From assembly GCF_900067135.1 (NCBI RefSeq), contig NZ_FJUR01000001.1, forward strand, positions 1,739,501-1,803,500: a DNA stretch of 64,000 nucleotides. The letters run 5' to 3'. This document shows positions 27,289 to 35,248 of the stretch, piece by piece. How positions within the stretch are numbered: the first letter of the stretch is position 1; each line of letters starts with the position of its first letter. Position numbers and translations under genes: made by a program. Below the pieces are notes generated by a model. It was not told where the DNA came from, ran no database searches, and was given only the letters and a program-made list of their open reading frames with translations. Source of the stretch: Rhizobium sp. 9140 (lineage in GTDB: Bacteria; Pseudomonadota; Alphaproteobacteria; Rhizobiales; Rhizobiaceae).

Positions 27289-28239
27289 TTAGACCGTCAT
27301 GCCGGGCGCCGGCTCCACGGCCGCGGCTTGGGGTGCTACCGGACTGCCGACCAGCAGCTTCAGCTCGCCGGCGTGGATCTTGATCTCCACATCGCCACGA
27401 AGCCGCAGGAGTTCGCCGTCGATGACGCAATTGATCTTGTGCTTTCGCGCATCCGGAAAATAGAGCTCGACCTGCTTGACGCTCATTTCGGTGATCAGCG
27501 TGCTCTCGCGAAACTTGCCGCGCAGGATGTCGAAGACGAGGCGCCCGACGCCCGGCGGGGTGAGGGGCGGGGCGGTGTAGAAGCCGAGATGACCACCGGT
27601 CAGATCGTCTGCATACATCAGCGAATTGGCGCCGAAATGGTTGTTGGAGACGGAAAGGGCCGAAACCTTCCGCCGCTCCGTCACGCCATCCGCGCGAAAT
27701 TCTATTCTGAACTGCGGCGGGTTGAACACGACGCCGATGGCCGCGCGGGTGCTGGCGGAAATCTTGCCGAGGCGTGAGGCGAAGCTGTAGGATTCGCGAT
27801 AGCGCACCATGCGCGCATGCAGCCCCATGGAGAATTGGTGCACGAAGGCGCGACCATTGGCGCTGCCGATGTCGCCGTCGATGACCTCGCCATCGGCGAG
27901 CACGTCGAGAACCTTCCAGATATCGAGCGGCAGCTTCAGCGAGCGCGCGAAAAGGTTCATGGTTCCCGCGGGAACGACCCCAAGCGGCAGCCCGCTTTTC
28001 CACGCAACGCCGGCCGCAGCCGAAATCGTCCCGTCGCCGCCGCCTGCGATCATCGCATCCAGATCATCCCGGTTCGCCGCCTTCTTCAGTTCGGCTTCCA
28101 TGTCGCTGCCCGACACGACGGCGATCTCGATCTCGTGGCCGGCCGACCGGAAGGCCTCGTCCATCGCCTTCGTGTAAAGGTCCATGTCGGTCGTGCGAAA
28201 GGTGCCGCCGTCGCTATTCAGTATGGCTTTGAGCTTCAT
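27289..28239 (-). CDS. Diacylglycerol kinase/lipid kinase family protein
   Basis: ATG 28239 gives 316 residues. The DAGK catalytic domain (about 1-130) contains the nucleotide-binding GGGDGTISAAAG and the PAGTMNLFARSL loop, both characteristic of soluble lipid kinases (DgkB, YegS and related LCB5 family). The C-terminal beta-sandwich domain (about 140-300) is typical. Phosphorylation of diacylglycerol or a related lipid is the likely reaction; the true substrate is not known. It is convergent with amn. Confidence 0.9.
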   Translation of the reverse strand: MKLKAILNSDGGTFRTTDMDLYTKAMDEAFRSAGHEIEIAVVSGSDMEAELKKAANRDDLDAMIAGGGDGTISAAAGVAWKSGLPLGVVPAGTMNLFARSLKLPLDIWKVLDVLADGEVIDGDIGSANGRAFVHQFSMGLHARMVRYRESYSFASRLGKISASTRAAIGVVFNPPQFRIEFRADGVTERRKVSALSVSNNHFGANSLMYADDLTGGHLGFYTAPPLTPPGVGRLVFDILRGKFRESTLITEMSVKQVELYFPDARKHKINCVIDGELLRLRGDVEIKIHAGELKLLVGSPVAPQAAAVEPAPGMTV

Positions 28240-28400
28240 GCGGATCCCGGCTTTGTCTGAGCACAAGGCTGGGCGAAGCCGGGCAAACCCCGGCCTGTCC
28301 CTCTTGCCGGATCGTATATGCGGCGTCCGTCACCGGGTTCAAGATGAGGGCAGGCGGACGAGCCCTGCTTATTTCGCATCCGCGAATAAAGGCCGAATGC

Positions 28401-29024
28401 TTAGGCCGAGGCCTGAAGCACCACGACCTGGTCGCCGGCTTTCACGCGCCCGTAAAGATCGACCACGTCATGATTGAGCATGCGCACGCAGCCGCTCGAC
28501 ATCGCATGGCCGATCGACCGCGGCTGGTTCGTGCCATGAATGCGGAACATCGTATCGTTGCCGTTGCGATAGAGATAGATCGCGCGGGCACCCAGCGGAT
28601 TGTTGGGGCCGCCCGGCAGGCCACCGGCATATTTCAGGTTCCGGGCGGGGTCGCGCCGGATCATGTTGGGCGTCGGCGTCCAGCTCGGCCATTCCGCCTT
28701 ACGGCCGACATAGGCATTACCGGCCAGCGCATAGCCTTCGCGGCCGACGCCGATGCCGTAGCGCATGGCACGGCCGTTCTCGAGAACGTAGTACAGCCGC
28801 CGCGCCGGCGTATCGACCACGATGGTGCCCGGCGCGTACGTCGCGGGATAGGCCACCTCCTGCCGGCGCAGTTCCGGCTCGATCTGGTCCAGCGGCACCG
28901 CGAGCAGGGGAAACCGTTCTTCAGGAAGCGCCGCATAGTTCAGCCGGGCGAGGGACCCGGTATCGGCACAGCCGGCGAGAAGAGCGGAAAAGCCGAGCAG
29001 CAGGCCGCGGCGGGAGATGGACAT
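28401..29024 (-). CDS. L,D-transpeptidase (YkuD domain) lipoprotein
   Basis: Envelope enzyme that can form 3-3 peptidoglycan cross-links or attach proteins to peptidoglycan. It is 207 residues, with a Tat-like SRRG start and lipobox LLAGC (Cys19). The YkuD domain (about 65-205) has catalytic Cys179 in SSGCVRM with His163 in HGTNQP and His173 in IGHAM. All active-site residues are intact. This small single-domain type is abundant in rhizobia, where L,D-transpeptidases dominate polar cell-wall growth. Confidence 0.93.
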   Translation of the reverse strand: MSISRRGLLLGFSALLAGCADTGSLARLNYAALPEERFPLLAVPLDQIEPELRRQEVAYPATYAPGTIVVDTPARRLYYVLENGRAMRYGIGVGREGYALAGNAYVGRKAEWPSWTPTPNMIRRDPARNLKYAGGLPGGPNNPLGARAIYLYRNGNDTMFRIHGTNQPRSIGHAMSSGCVRMLNHDVVDLYGRVKAGDQVVVLQASA

Positions 29025-29277
29025 GGACTGGCCTCAAATGTGGTGATTCTGTGGAGACCAAAATGCGGAGTTTATGGTTAACAGCGGGTAAAGATGCGCC
29101 ACCGGGCGTTGTCATCGCTGCATGCCTTTGCGAAACGTGACGGCCTGTCACTCTTTGTGACATCCCGGTCACAGGCGCCAGCGGATCGTTTCGGCCTCTC
29201 GCGCGTTGTGAACGGCCAAACGCATTTCCGCCCTAACTCGGGTCGATGTCCGTATCTCGTTCTGACAGGAGAAAATC

Positions 29278-29799
29278 ATGAACAAATCCCTCGCCAGCAT
29301 CGTCTGCGCTGCAGCCATCGCATCCGGTACCCTGCCGGTCGTGGCCGCCGACCTCGCCCCTGCACAGTCCTATTCCGATTCCGGTGCCCGCAATGGCGTT
29401 AAGATCGGCTATCTCGATTGCACGATTGCCGGCGGCGCCGGTTACGTTCTCGGTTCGTCCAAGGCAGTCGATTGCGCCTTCAAATCCACCATCGATGGCG
29501 AGCCTGTCGACGACTATTCGGGTGCCATGCGAAAGCTGGGCGTCGATCTTGGCTTCACCACGGAAGGTCGCCTGATCTGGGCCGTTCTCGCCCCGACAGC
29601 CGGTTACCACCATGGGTCGCTGGCCGGCCTTTACCAGGGCGCATCGGCTGAAGCCACGGTCGGCCTTGGCGTTGGCGCCAACGTTCTCGCCGGCGGTACG
29701 TCGGGCTCGATCCACCTGCAGCTCCTGAGCCTGCAAGGGCAGGTTGGCCTGAACATCGCCGCTGCCGGCACGTCGATGACGCTGACCTCGGTCAACTGA
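29278..29799 (+). CDS. Secreted DUF992 protein
   Basis: 173 residues with a signal peptide ending near VVAAD. The mature domain has the DUF992 pattern: GVKIGYLDCTIAGG at the start, a short Cys-containing segment (VDCAFKS), LGVDLGFTTEGRLIWAVLAP, and Gly/Ala-rich strands ending LTSVN. The family is alphaproteobacterial and periplasmic, of unknown function. ATG 29278 is preceded by AGGAGAAAATC. It ends in a strong terminator. Confidence 0.88.
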   Translation: MNKSLASIVCAAAIASGTLPVVAADLAPAQSYSDSGARNGVKIGYLDCTIAGGAGYVLGSSKAVDCAFKSTIDGEPVDDYSGAMRKLGVDLGFTTEGRLIWAVLAPTAGYHHGSLAGLYQGASAEATVGLGVGANVLAGGTSGSIHLQLLSLQGQVGLNIAAAGTSMTLTSVN

Positions 29800-29819
29800 T
29801 CATCGAACACGTCGCATAG

Positions 29820-29854
29820 AAAAGAGCGCGTGGCCTCAGGCCGCGCGCTCTTTT
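29820..29854. terminator. Strong terminator after the DUF992 gene
   Basis: AAAAGAGCGCG (29820-29830) pairs with CGCGCTCTTTT (29844-29854); the loop can extend the stem. It is symmetrical, so it can also serve the aminotransferase gene on the minus strand. Confidence 0.88.
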
Positions 29855-29882
29855 CGTTTCCGGTGACCAATGATGTGTCGTC

Positions 29883-31013
29883 TCAGGCCTTGGAAAGCCG
29901 GTGGAGGACACGCGGCAGAGCGTCCGCAAAGGCGTCCATTTCCGCCTCCGGTCCGGCACTTACCCGGATGCACCGGTTGAGGGGTGCCGCACCCGGCATG
30001 CGGATGAACACACCGGCCTCGTCCATCAGTCCGTCCACAATGGCACGCGCGAACGCCGCATCCCGACCACAGTCGATGGTCACGAAATTCGTAGCCGATG
30101 GCAGAGCCTTCAGGCCTCCTCGGTCGGCAATCTCCGCGATTGTCGCGCGGGAGGCCGCGATGCGCGCGATGACGGTCTGCAGATAGGCCTGATCGTTCAA
30201 CGCCGCTTCGGCCGCCGCCGTGCCGATCCGGTTCATCCCGAAATGGTTGCGGATCTTGTCGAAGGCGGCCGCTGTTCCCGGCGTGGAAATCGCATAGCCG
30301 ACCCGTGCTCCGGCAAGGCCATATGCCTTCGAGAATGTCCGCGTCCGGATGATGTTCGGCCGGTCGATGAAAGCGGCGAGGTCGGGCAGCGTGCCCGCCG
30401 GGGCCGTTTCGCCATAGGCCTCGTCCAGCACGAGCAACGTCGTTTCCGGCAAAGCCTCCGCGAACTGAACGATGCGCCCGGCATCCCACCAGCTGCCCAT
30501 GGGATTGTCGGGATTGGCGAGGTAGACGAGCGGCGCATCCTCGCGCCGGGCGGCCTCCAGCAGGCCTTCGAGATTTTCCCGGTCGTTGCCATCGTAGGGC
30601 ACGGTCACCAGCCGGCCGCCATGGCCCGCAACGTGGAAATTGAATGTGGGATAACCGCCGAGCGACGTCACCACCGGCATGCCTGGCTCGATGACCAGCC
30701 GCACGATCTGGCCGAGCAGCCCGTCGATCCCTTCGCCGATCGCCAGATTGTCCGGCCGCACGCCGAGATGACCGGCAAGCGCCTTCTTCAGATCGAAATT
30801 CTCCGGATCGTTGTACTTCCAGACACTGGTGAGCGCCGATGTCATGGCCTCGATCACGCTGGGTGCTGGCCCGAAACCGCTTTCATTCGCCCCGATCCGT
30901 GCCGTCAATCGTGCATGCCGCTGCCGCTCGATGGCTTCCGGCCCCACGAAAGGGACGGTCGCGGGCAGGGAACGGGCAAGCGGCGTAAAACGGGCGAAGG
31001 CTGATGCTGACAT
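29883..31013 (-). CDS. HisC-like PLP-dependent aminotransferase
   Basis: Class I/II pyridoxal-phosphate aminotransferase of the histidinol-phosphate type, 376 residues from ATG 31013. Seen: the substrate-proximal ANESGFGPAPSV, the cofactor-contacting LANPDNPMGSWW and LDEAYGE, and the Schiff-base Lys in TRTFSKAYGLAGARVGY. Enzymes like this act in histidine or aromatic amino-acid synthesis; isolation from other his genes leaves the substrate open. The region around 30260-31010 is complete with no frameshift. Confidence 0.88.
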   Translation of the reverse strand: MSASAFARFTPLARSLPATVPFVGPEAIERQRHARLTARIGANESGFGPAPSVIEAMTSALTSVWKYNDPENFDLKKALAGHLGVRPDNLAIGEGIDGLLGQIVRLVIEPGMPVVTSLGGYPTFNFHVAGHGGRLVTVPYDGNDRENLEGLLEAARREDAPLVYLANPDNPMGSWWDAGRIVQFAEALPETTLLVLDEAYGETAPAGTLPDLAAFIDRPNIIRTRTFSKAYGLAGARVGYAISTPGTAAAFDKIRNHFGMNRIGTAAAEAALNDQAYLQTVIARIAASRATIAEIADRGGLKALPSATNFVTIDCGRDAAFARAIVDGLMDEAGVFIRMPGAAPLNRCIRVSAGPEAEMDAFADALPRVLHRLSKA

Positions 31014-31131
31014 GATGGGTCCGATGATCACGAAGGTCCGTTACCCTAGCAGAAACCGCGACGCCGGAAACGGCCCGCCGTCGCGATCAACCGCTATTCC
31101 CGTACCTCCTGATGTGCAGATCAGACACGGA

Positions 31132-31545
31132 TCAAGCGGCCGCATCACCCAGCCAGCGTACGGCCATCAGGCCACATGCAGCGCCGAGAGCGGTCAGGAA
31201 GGTGCCCCAGATCATGTCCACCACGCTCAGCATCGCCGGCCAGTTTCTTAAAGTCGAGAGGTTTGTGATATCGTAGGTGCCATAGGCTGCCAGACCCAGT
31301 ACGGCGCCATAACCGATGGTGGTCATCATAGATCCCGCGCGCAGGCCGGGGAGCACGGCAAGGATGACGATGGCGGCGGCGAAGAACAGGTAGAAAACGG
31401 CAGCGACGGTAAGGTTCGGCTGCGGGGACATCAAGTCGCCGAGCTGGTCGCGATAGAACGTTCGCGCCACCAGGCCCAGCCACACGGCATCGACGACGAG
31501 GAAGGAGAGAAGGGTACCGGCATAGGCAATCAGATAGGTCTTCAT
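31132..31545 (-). CDS. DUF2177 membrane protein
   Basis: 137 residues with four membrane helices. The start MKTYLIAYAGTLLSFLVVD, the motif DAVWLGLVARTFY and the later YGTYDITNLSTLRNW are typical of DUF2177. ATG 31545 is preceded by AGGAGCG. Function unknown; inner membrane. Confidence 0.88.
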   Translation of the reverse strand: MKTYLIAYAGTLLSFLVVDAVWLGLVARTFYRDQLGDLMSPQPNLTVAAVFYLFFAAAIVILAVLPGLRAGSMMTTIGYGAVLGLAAYGTYDITNLSTLRNWPAMLSVVDMIWGTFLTALGAACGLMAVRWLGDAAA

Positions 31546-31654
31546 CGTCGCGCTCCTGTTTCGCACGTCTACGAAGGCCGGGCAGCACCGGATTACCGGA
31601 TGCTGCGTCATTGATGGGGCACCAAGGTGGGGAAGAGGGCAGGGAAACCGCTTT

Positions 31655-32020
31655 TTAGCGGTTGGCGATGCTGTTTTGCGCGAAATCCATGCGGATCAGC
31701 TGCCGAATGACGTCCTGCGACAGCTGCATGTTGAAGCGAACGCCGAGTTCCGAACCGACCCGGTGAACGACGGTGCTGCCGATCTCTTCGGGGAAGCCGA
31801 CGATCTCCACGAAGAAATGCTGGGGCAGGGAAACCGCGGGATTGAAGTCGATCATCGCGCCGCCGATCGAGATATGGCGCAGCAAACCGTTATATTTCGT
31901 TTTCGGCTTCAGATGCTGGCCGACGACGAGGATGCGGCACGGCCGCTCGACGAAAAAGTGCTTGTAGGTTGCACTCGTTTGCCCCGGACGGGCCTCCGCC
32001 CTGTGCATGATCATGGACAT
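31655..32020 (-). CDS. PilZ-domain protein
   Basis: 121 residues. A single PilZ fold, with the c-di-GMP motif approximated by RPCRIL (near residues 26-31, Arg residues spaced as in RxxxR) and ISIGGAMIDF (for the D/NxSxxG element). The acidic residue before Ser is replaced by Ile, so nucleotide binding may be weak. Such proteins link c-di-GMP to motility or polysaccharide. A single-gene unit. Confidence 0.82.
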   Translation of the reverse strand: MSMIMHRAEARPGQTSATYKHFFVERPCRILVVGQHLKPKTKYNGLLRHISIGGAMIDFNPAVSLPQHFFVEIVGFPEEIGSTVVHRVGSELGVRFNMQLSQDVIRQLIRMDFAQNSIANR

Positions 32021-32301
32021 GGGATCGCTCCGGAAAGGGGTCGCTCGGTCGATGGTTCCGCCAAGCCTTAAGTCATCAAGCTTGTTTCGAGCTTGCCTTT
32101 TGGTTGCGTGAACGCGCGCTTTATAAGCAATTATTTGCCCGCGGCGATGTCGGGGGTGCCGCTTCGTTCCGTCTTCAACGAGATGCTGATATGTAAGTTT
32201 TAGGTTCCATTAATCGGGTTTCTCCGTTAGAGAAATACGCAGGAGGAGATGTTTTCAACAGGGGCACGGTGCTTTCCAGCGCTGTCCTTCAGGTAGGACC
32301 T

Positions 32302-32655
32302 ATGAAAAAGTTTCTCTTTAAAAACGAAGTTACTACGGGCGACAAGCTTTCGACGGCCGACCTGCAGAATTTGCTGAACGGCTTTCTCCTTTTCAACGAG
32401 GCCGACTATATCCGTGCCAATCCCGACGTCCGTCAAGCCGTCCAGAGAGGCGACTTCCCCTCAGGATTTGCGCATTTCCAGGAACGCGGCAACATGGAAC
32501 GGCGCTTTCCCGGCTTCAACGGCTTCAAGTGGGACGATTACATCAAGGCTAATGCCGACCTCGCGCATTTTCGCGAAGATCCCTCTCCGGAAGCACGCGC
32601 CAAGGCGCACTTCAAGGAAAGCGGATATGCCGAAGGCCGCCGGCTCGAGCCCTGA
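32302..32655 (+). CDS. Small protein with two NPDV-type repeats
   Basis: 117 residues from ATG 32302. Two related segments are visible: DYIRANPDV (near 36) leading to AHFQERGNMERR, and DYIKANADL (near 74) leading to AHFKESGYAEGR. This resembles the short repeat YYLxxNPDV...HYxxxGxxEGR seen next to glycosyltransferase and calcium-binding domains in other bacteria. There is no signal peptide. Function unknown. Its 280-bp upstream region is relatively AT-rich and holds the promoter. Confidence 0.7.
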   Translation: MKKFLFKNEVTTGDKLSTADLQNLLNGFLLFNEADYIRANPDVRQAVQRGDFPSGFAHFQERGNMERRFPGFNGFKWDDYIKANADLAHFREDPSPEARAKAHFKESGYAEGRRLEP

Positions 32656-32843
32656 CAGGCCATTCGCGCATCTCCGAGGAAATGCGCAACCGGCGCAGGC
32701 CGCAACGACGAGAGCTGCGCGCCCGCGCATCTCTCACCCACGCTCTAACCCGCTCATCTTTACCGCCGATCAGCGATATCATTGCAGGAAAGACCAAATA
32801 GCCCTTGATCCCCACGAGGATTGATCCTATCAGGGGCCTCGAC

Positions 32844-32933
32844 GGAGAGGTGGCCGAGTGGTCGAAGGCGCTCCCCTGCTAAGGGAGTATACCCGGAAGG
32901 GTATCGTGGGTTCGAATCCCATCTTCTCCGCCA
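32844..32933 (+). tRNA. tRNA-Ser(GCT)
   Basis: A 90-nt type II tRNA. The acceptor GGAGAGG (32844-32850) pairs with CTTCTCC before the discriminator G, and CCA is encoded. The anticodon loop CTGCTAA within the stem CTCCC/GGGAG gives anticodon GCT (Ser AGC/AGU). A long variable arm and the T-loop TTCGAAT are present. Its 3' end is the integration site of the adjacent element. Confidence 0.96.
32919..32933. repeat. att site (left), tRNA-Ser 3' end
   Basis: The 15 bases CCATCTTCTCCGCCA, covering the acceptor stem and CCA, are repeated exactly at 51397-51411. The tRNA stays intact on this side. Confidence 0.88.
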
Positions 32934-33089
32934 TTAAATCTCACTAAATTGATGATTTCGCTTACTCAATTTGGTTGCTGTATATCCCGTCCTAATGGTC
33001 ATCCCAATCAGTCAACGCTGTGGAAAAGTCCCACTCAAGTCGTTGACGTTGATGTAAGCTCACCGTGAGATATGGTGCAGGAGGGAATA

Positions 33090-33626
33090 ATGAGCACTTC
33101 ACAGCATGACCAGCGCGCTTCATTCCACCGATTCTTAGCGAATCACAAACAAATCGAGAGCTTTCAAGTCGTGCAGCCGAATGGCCGATATCGGGTTTTC
33201 GCGTTAGTGAGCGTTCCTGATGACATCCGCTCGTTGAAGGCACAACTGTCGCGGCAGAGCGGCTACGACGAAGAGAGGTTTGAAATCCTGATCGCACCGC
33301 CCCGGCTTCATAATGTCGTTTGTCCGGACTGCGTCGGAGAGAAACACGCCTTCAACATCGTACCTGCTATGAGGGTCCCCGACGACAGCTGCAAGCGTTG
33401 CTATGGATCGGGGAAAATCCCTGCCAACCTCCAGACCATTGAAGAACGAGCCGTGCAAATTGCGAAGCAAATCCCTCTAAGGCTTCGCAATGCAGATCAT
33501 CAAAGGAGCCACTGGAGGATGTTGGCGCAGGGTGATTTTGAGGTCGAGATTATGAACTGCGTGACAGAGCTCCAAGCTCTAGAGGATGAGTATTATCTTC
33601 AGGGCGGACAAAATTTCCCAGTCTGA
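33090..33626 (+). CDS. Cys4 zinc-binding protein on the opposite strand of the element
   Basis: 178 residues from ATG 33090, chosen for AGGAGGG upstream; ATG 33072 is in frame. The central region has CPDC (near residue 83) and CKRCYGSGKIP about 25 residues later, a DnaJ-like zinc-ribbon layout. The C-terminal third is helical and acidic. It is the only plus-strand gene of the element, lies beside the left att site and is convergent with the structural operon across a hairpin cluster, so it is probably an accessory (moron) gene. No function is recognised. Confidence 0.65.
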   Translation: MSTSQHDQRASFHRFLANHKQIESFQVVQPNGRYRVFALVSVPDDIRSLKAQLSRQSGYDEERFEILIAPPRLHNVVCPDCVGEKHAFNIVPAMRVPDDSCKRCYGSGKIPANLQTIEERAVQIAKQIPLRLRNADHQRSHWRMLAQGDFEVEIMNCVTELQALEDEYYLQGGQNFPV

Positions 33627-33628
33627 TG

Positions 33629-33708
33629 GATGTCCCCCCAATGGGGGAACATCAACTTCCTCCGATGGAGGAACATCGAATTTTCCCAAACCGCGAATTT
33701 CGTGGTTT
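33629..33708. terminator. Cluster of three hairpins between convergent genes
   Basis: Three consecutive inverted repeats: GATGT/CCCCC with GGGGG/ACATC (33629-33653), TTCCTCC with GGAGGAA (33657-33673), and AAACCGCGAA with TTCGTGGTTT (33688-33708). The first two share the flank GGAACATC, suggesting duplication. Probable bidirectional terminator. Confidence 0.65.
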
Positions 33709-33717
33709 AAGGCGGCG

Positions 33718-34893
33718 TCACCGTACTGCCTTGCGCTCTTGTGACAATCGGTAGCCACCGGCGATCGTGCTCCGCGGCCGTTCAAGGCCGGCGATCTGGA
33801 TTGCCTCATCGACGGTCTGTTCCGCTTCGGCTTGGGCCTCTGACCAAGACAACCCTTCTTGGATAAGCCTGACGCGCAGATCGCGGACGAGCTCGCCCTG
33901 AGACACGAATGGGCGCTGGCCGCCAAATGATGCGGCAAGCGTCTCGGCAAGGGTCGGCCGGCGCGGCGGATGGAACAGAGCGTCAAAGGCCTCGATCGTC
34001 AGAGCAGGATGTCTGAGGATATTGGACGCGTCCGAAATTAGGACGCTTGGTTCCGCCTCCGAATGCGTCTGGAATTCGGACGCAGTCAGCTTCGCCTCCT
34101 CCAGGCGTTTACGGCGGTGGAAGATGTTGGTGCACTTCGGGCCACAGAACTTCGCTCGCGCGCTCTTGGCGGAGAACGTCGTCTCACAAACAAGGCAGCT
34201 GACTTGGCGCACCTCGCGGCCGGCGGCAAAGCACTCCGAAGAGCAAAACCTCTGCTCCCGATCTCCGCCTTGGTGGCAGACGAAGTTCGTCGAGCAGTGT
34301 GCGCATTGACGGTGGCGAAGTGGATTGCGCTCGTTGATCTGGTAGCACGCGTGGCTGCAGAATATCTGATCGGCCTTCGCGCTGAAGAAGCCTTTTGAGC
34401 ACTGCGCGCATTTTCTCTCCGGTGCGCGTGAGAGGGCATTGATGGCACCAACTCTGGCGTGAACGCGATGGCGGTTAAAACGTTCTAGTCCTTCCCGGTA
34501 CACGCGGGCAGTGGTGCGGCAATTTTCAGAGCAGAACCGATCATTCCGAGCGATTGACTCCTCATCAAGGTCACGACCGCACTGGAAGCATTCCTCCTGC
34601 GCGAGAACGTACTCCTTCTGACCCTCCAACCACGAAGGACGGTGCGCGCCCATTTTCGTGAAGGCCGTGGCCAGCAGCGCCGCCGCCTCGCTATCGGATG
34701 GATGCCAGCCGTTGCCGGCGAGGCAGAGAGCCGACCTCACGCCGGCGCGAATGGCACCTTCGTTCTCGAACCTCGACAAGCGGAAATCGTCCAGGATGTC
34801 GATGATCTTGGAAATGACAAACTTGCGCTTTTCGCCCCCTATGATCTGCTTCGGCTGGGGCTTGGCGTGCGAGCGCTTCTTGAGGTAGACCAT
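33718..34893 (-). CDS. Protein with four tandem FCS-like zinc fingers
   Basis: ATG 34893 gives 391 residues. Four repeats of the pattern CxxC...(about 15-18 residues)...FCxxxC run from about residue 100 to 265: CFQCGR/RFCSENC, CAQCSK/IFCSHAC, CAHCST/RFCSSEC, CLVCET/KFCGPKC. The N-terminal 95 residues and the C-terminal 110 residues are helical without known domains. FCS-type fingers bind zinc and often nucleic acid or protein. It is the last gene of the structural operon, immediately after a tail gene, where phages normally carry tail-tip genes. The role is unknown. Confidence 0.6.
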   Translation of the reverse strand: MVYLKKRSHAKPQPKQIIGGEKRKFVISKIIDILDDFRLSRFENEGAIRAGVRSALCLAGNGWHPSDSEAAALLATAFTKMGAHRPSWLEGQKEYVLAQEECFQCGRDLDEESIARNDRFCSENCRTTARVYREGLERFNRHRVHARVGAINALSRAPERKCAQCSKGFFSAKADQIFCSHACYQINERNPLRHRQCAHCSTNFVCHQGGDREQRFCSSECFAAGREVRQVSCLVCETTFSAKSARAKFCGPKCTNIFHRRKRLEEAKLTASEFQTHSEAEPSVLISDASNILRHPALTIEAFDALFHPPRRPTLAETLAASFGGQRPFVSQGELVRDLRVRLIQEGLSWSEAQAEAEQTVDEAIQIAGLERPRSTIAGGYRLSQERKAVR

Positions 34894-34897
34894 TTCA

Positions 34898-35248
34898 TCA
34901 CCCGAACACTGCATCGAAGGCGTCGGCCGACAGGGCGCCGGACGGCTTCTTTGGTTTTGTCTTGCCGTCCCCGCGGCTCGCGTACGCCACATCAAGCCAC
35001 GCCGCGTCCATGGCGCGCAGGAGGTGGATGTGGTGTGCCTGGAGCGTCCACTTGGACAACCGCGCCCAGGCTTCGATTTCGGCAAAGCTGACGGCGTTCG
35101 GGCCGGAAGGATGGTACGTTCTGGTCGAGGACAATTCGATGAACCACGACCACACCAGTCGGCCGGGCTCCGGCACCACCGTGGGGCGGCCGGCCATGCT
35201 GGAGCGCAGGGCGGCGACCAAGAGCTTTTCGAGTTGGTCGAGCTTCAT
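34898..35248 (-). CDS. Phage protein, possibly tail-assembly chaperone-like
   Basis: 116 residues, starting MKLDQLEKLL. The central pattern (WSWFIELSSTRTYHPSG, then FAEIEAWARLSKWTLQAHH and LRAMDAAWL) resembles phage proteins of the tail-assembly chaperone/DUF1799 type that accompany tape-measure genes. Here it follows the tape measure and overlaps its stop by ATGA, whereas chaperones normally precede it. The assignment is tentative. Confidence 0.5.
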   Translation of the reverse strand: MKLDQLEKLLVAALRSSMAGRPTVVPEPGRLVWSWFIELSSTRTYHPSGPNAVSFAEIEAWARLSKWTLQAHHIHLLRAMDAAWLDVAYASRGDGKTKPKKPSGALSADAFDAVFG

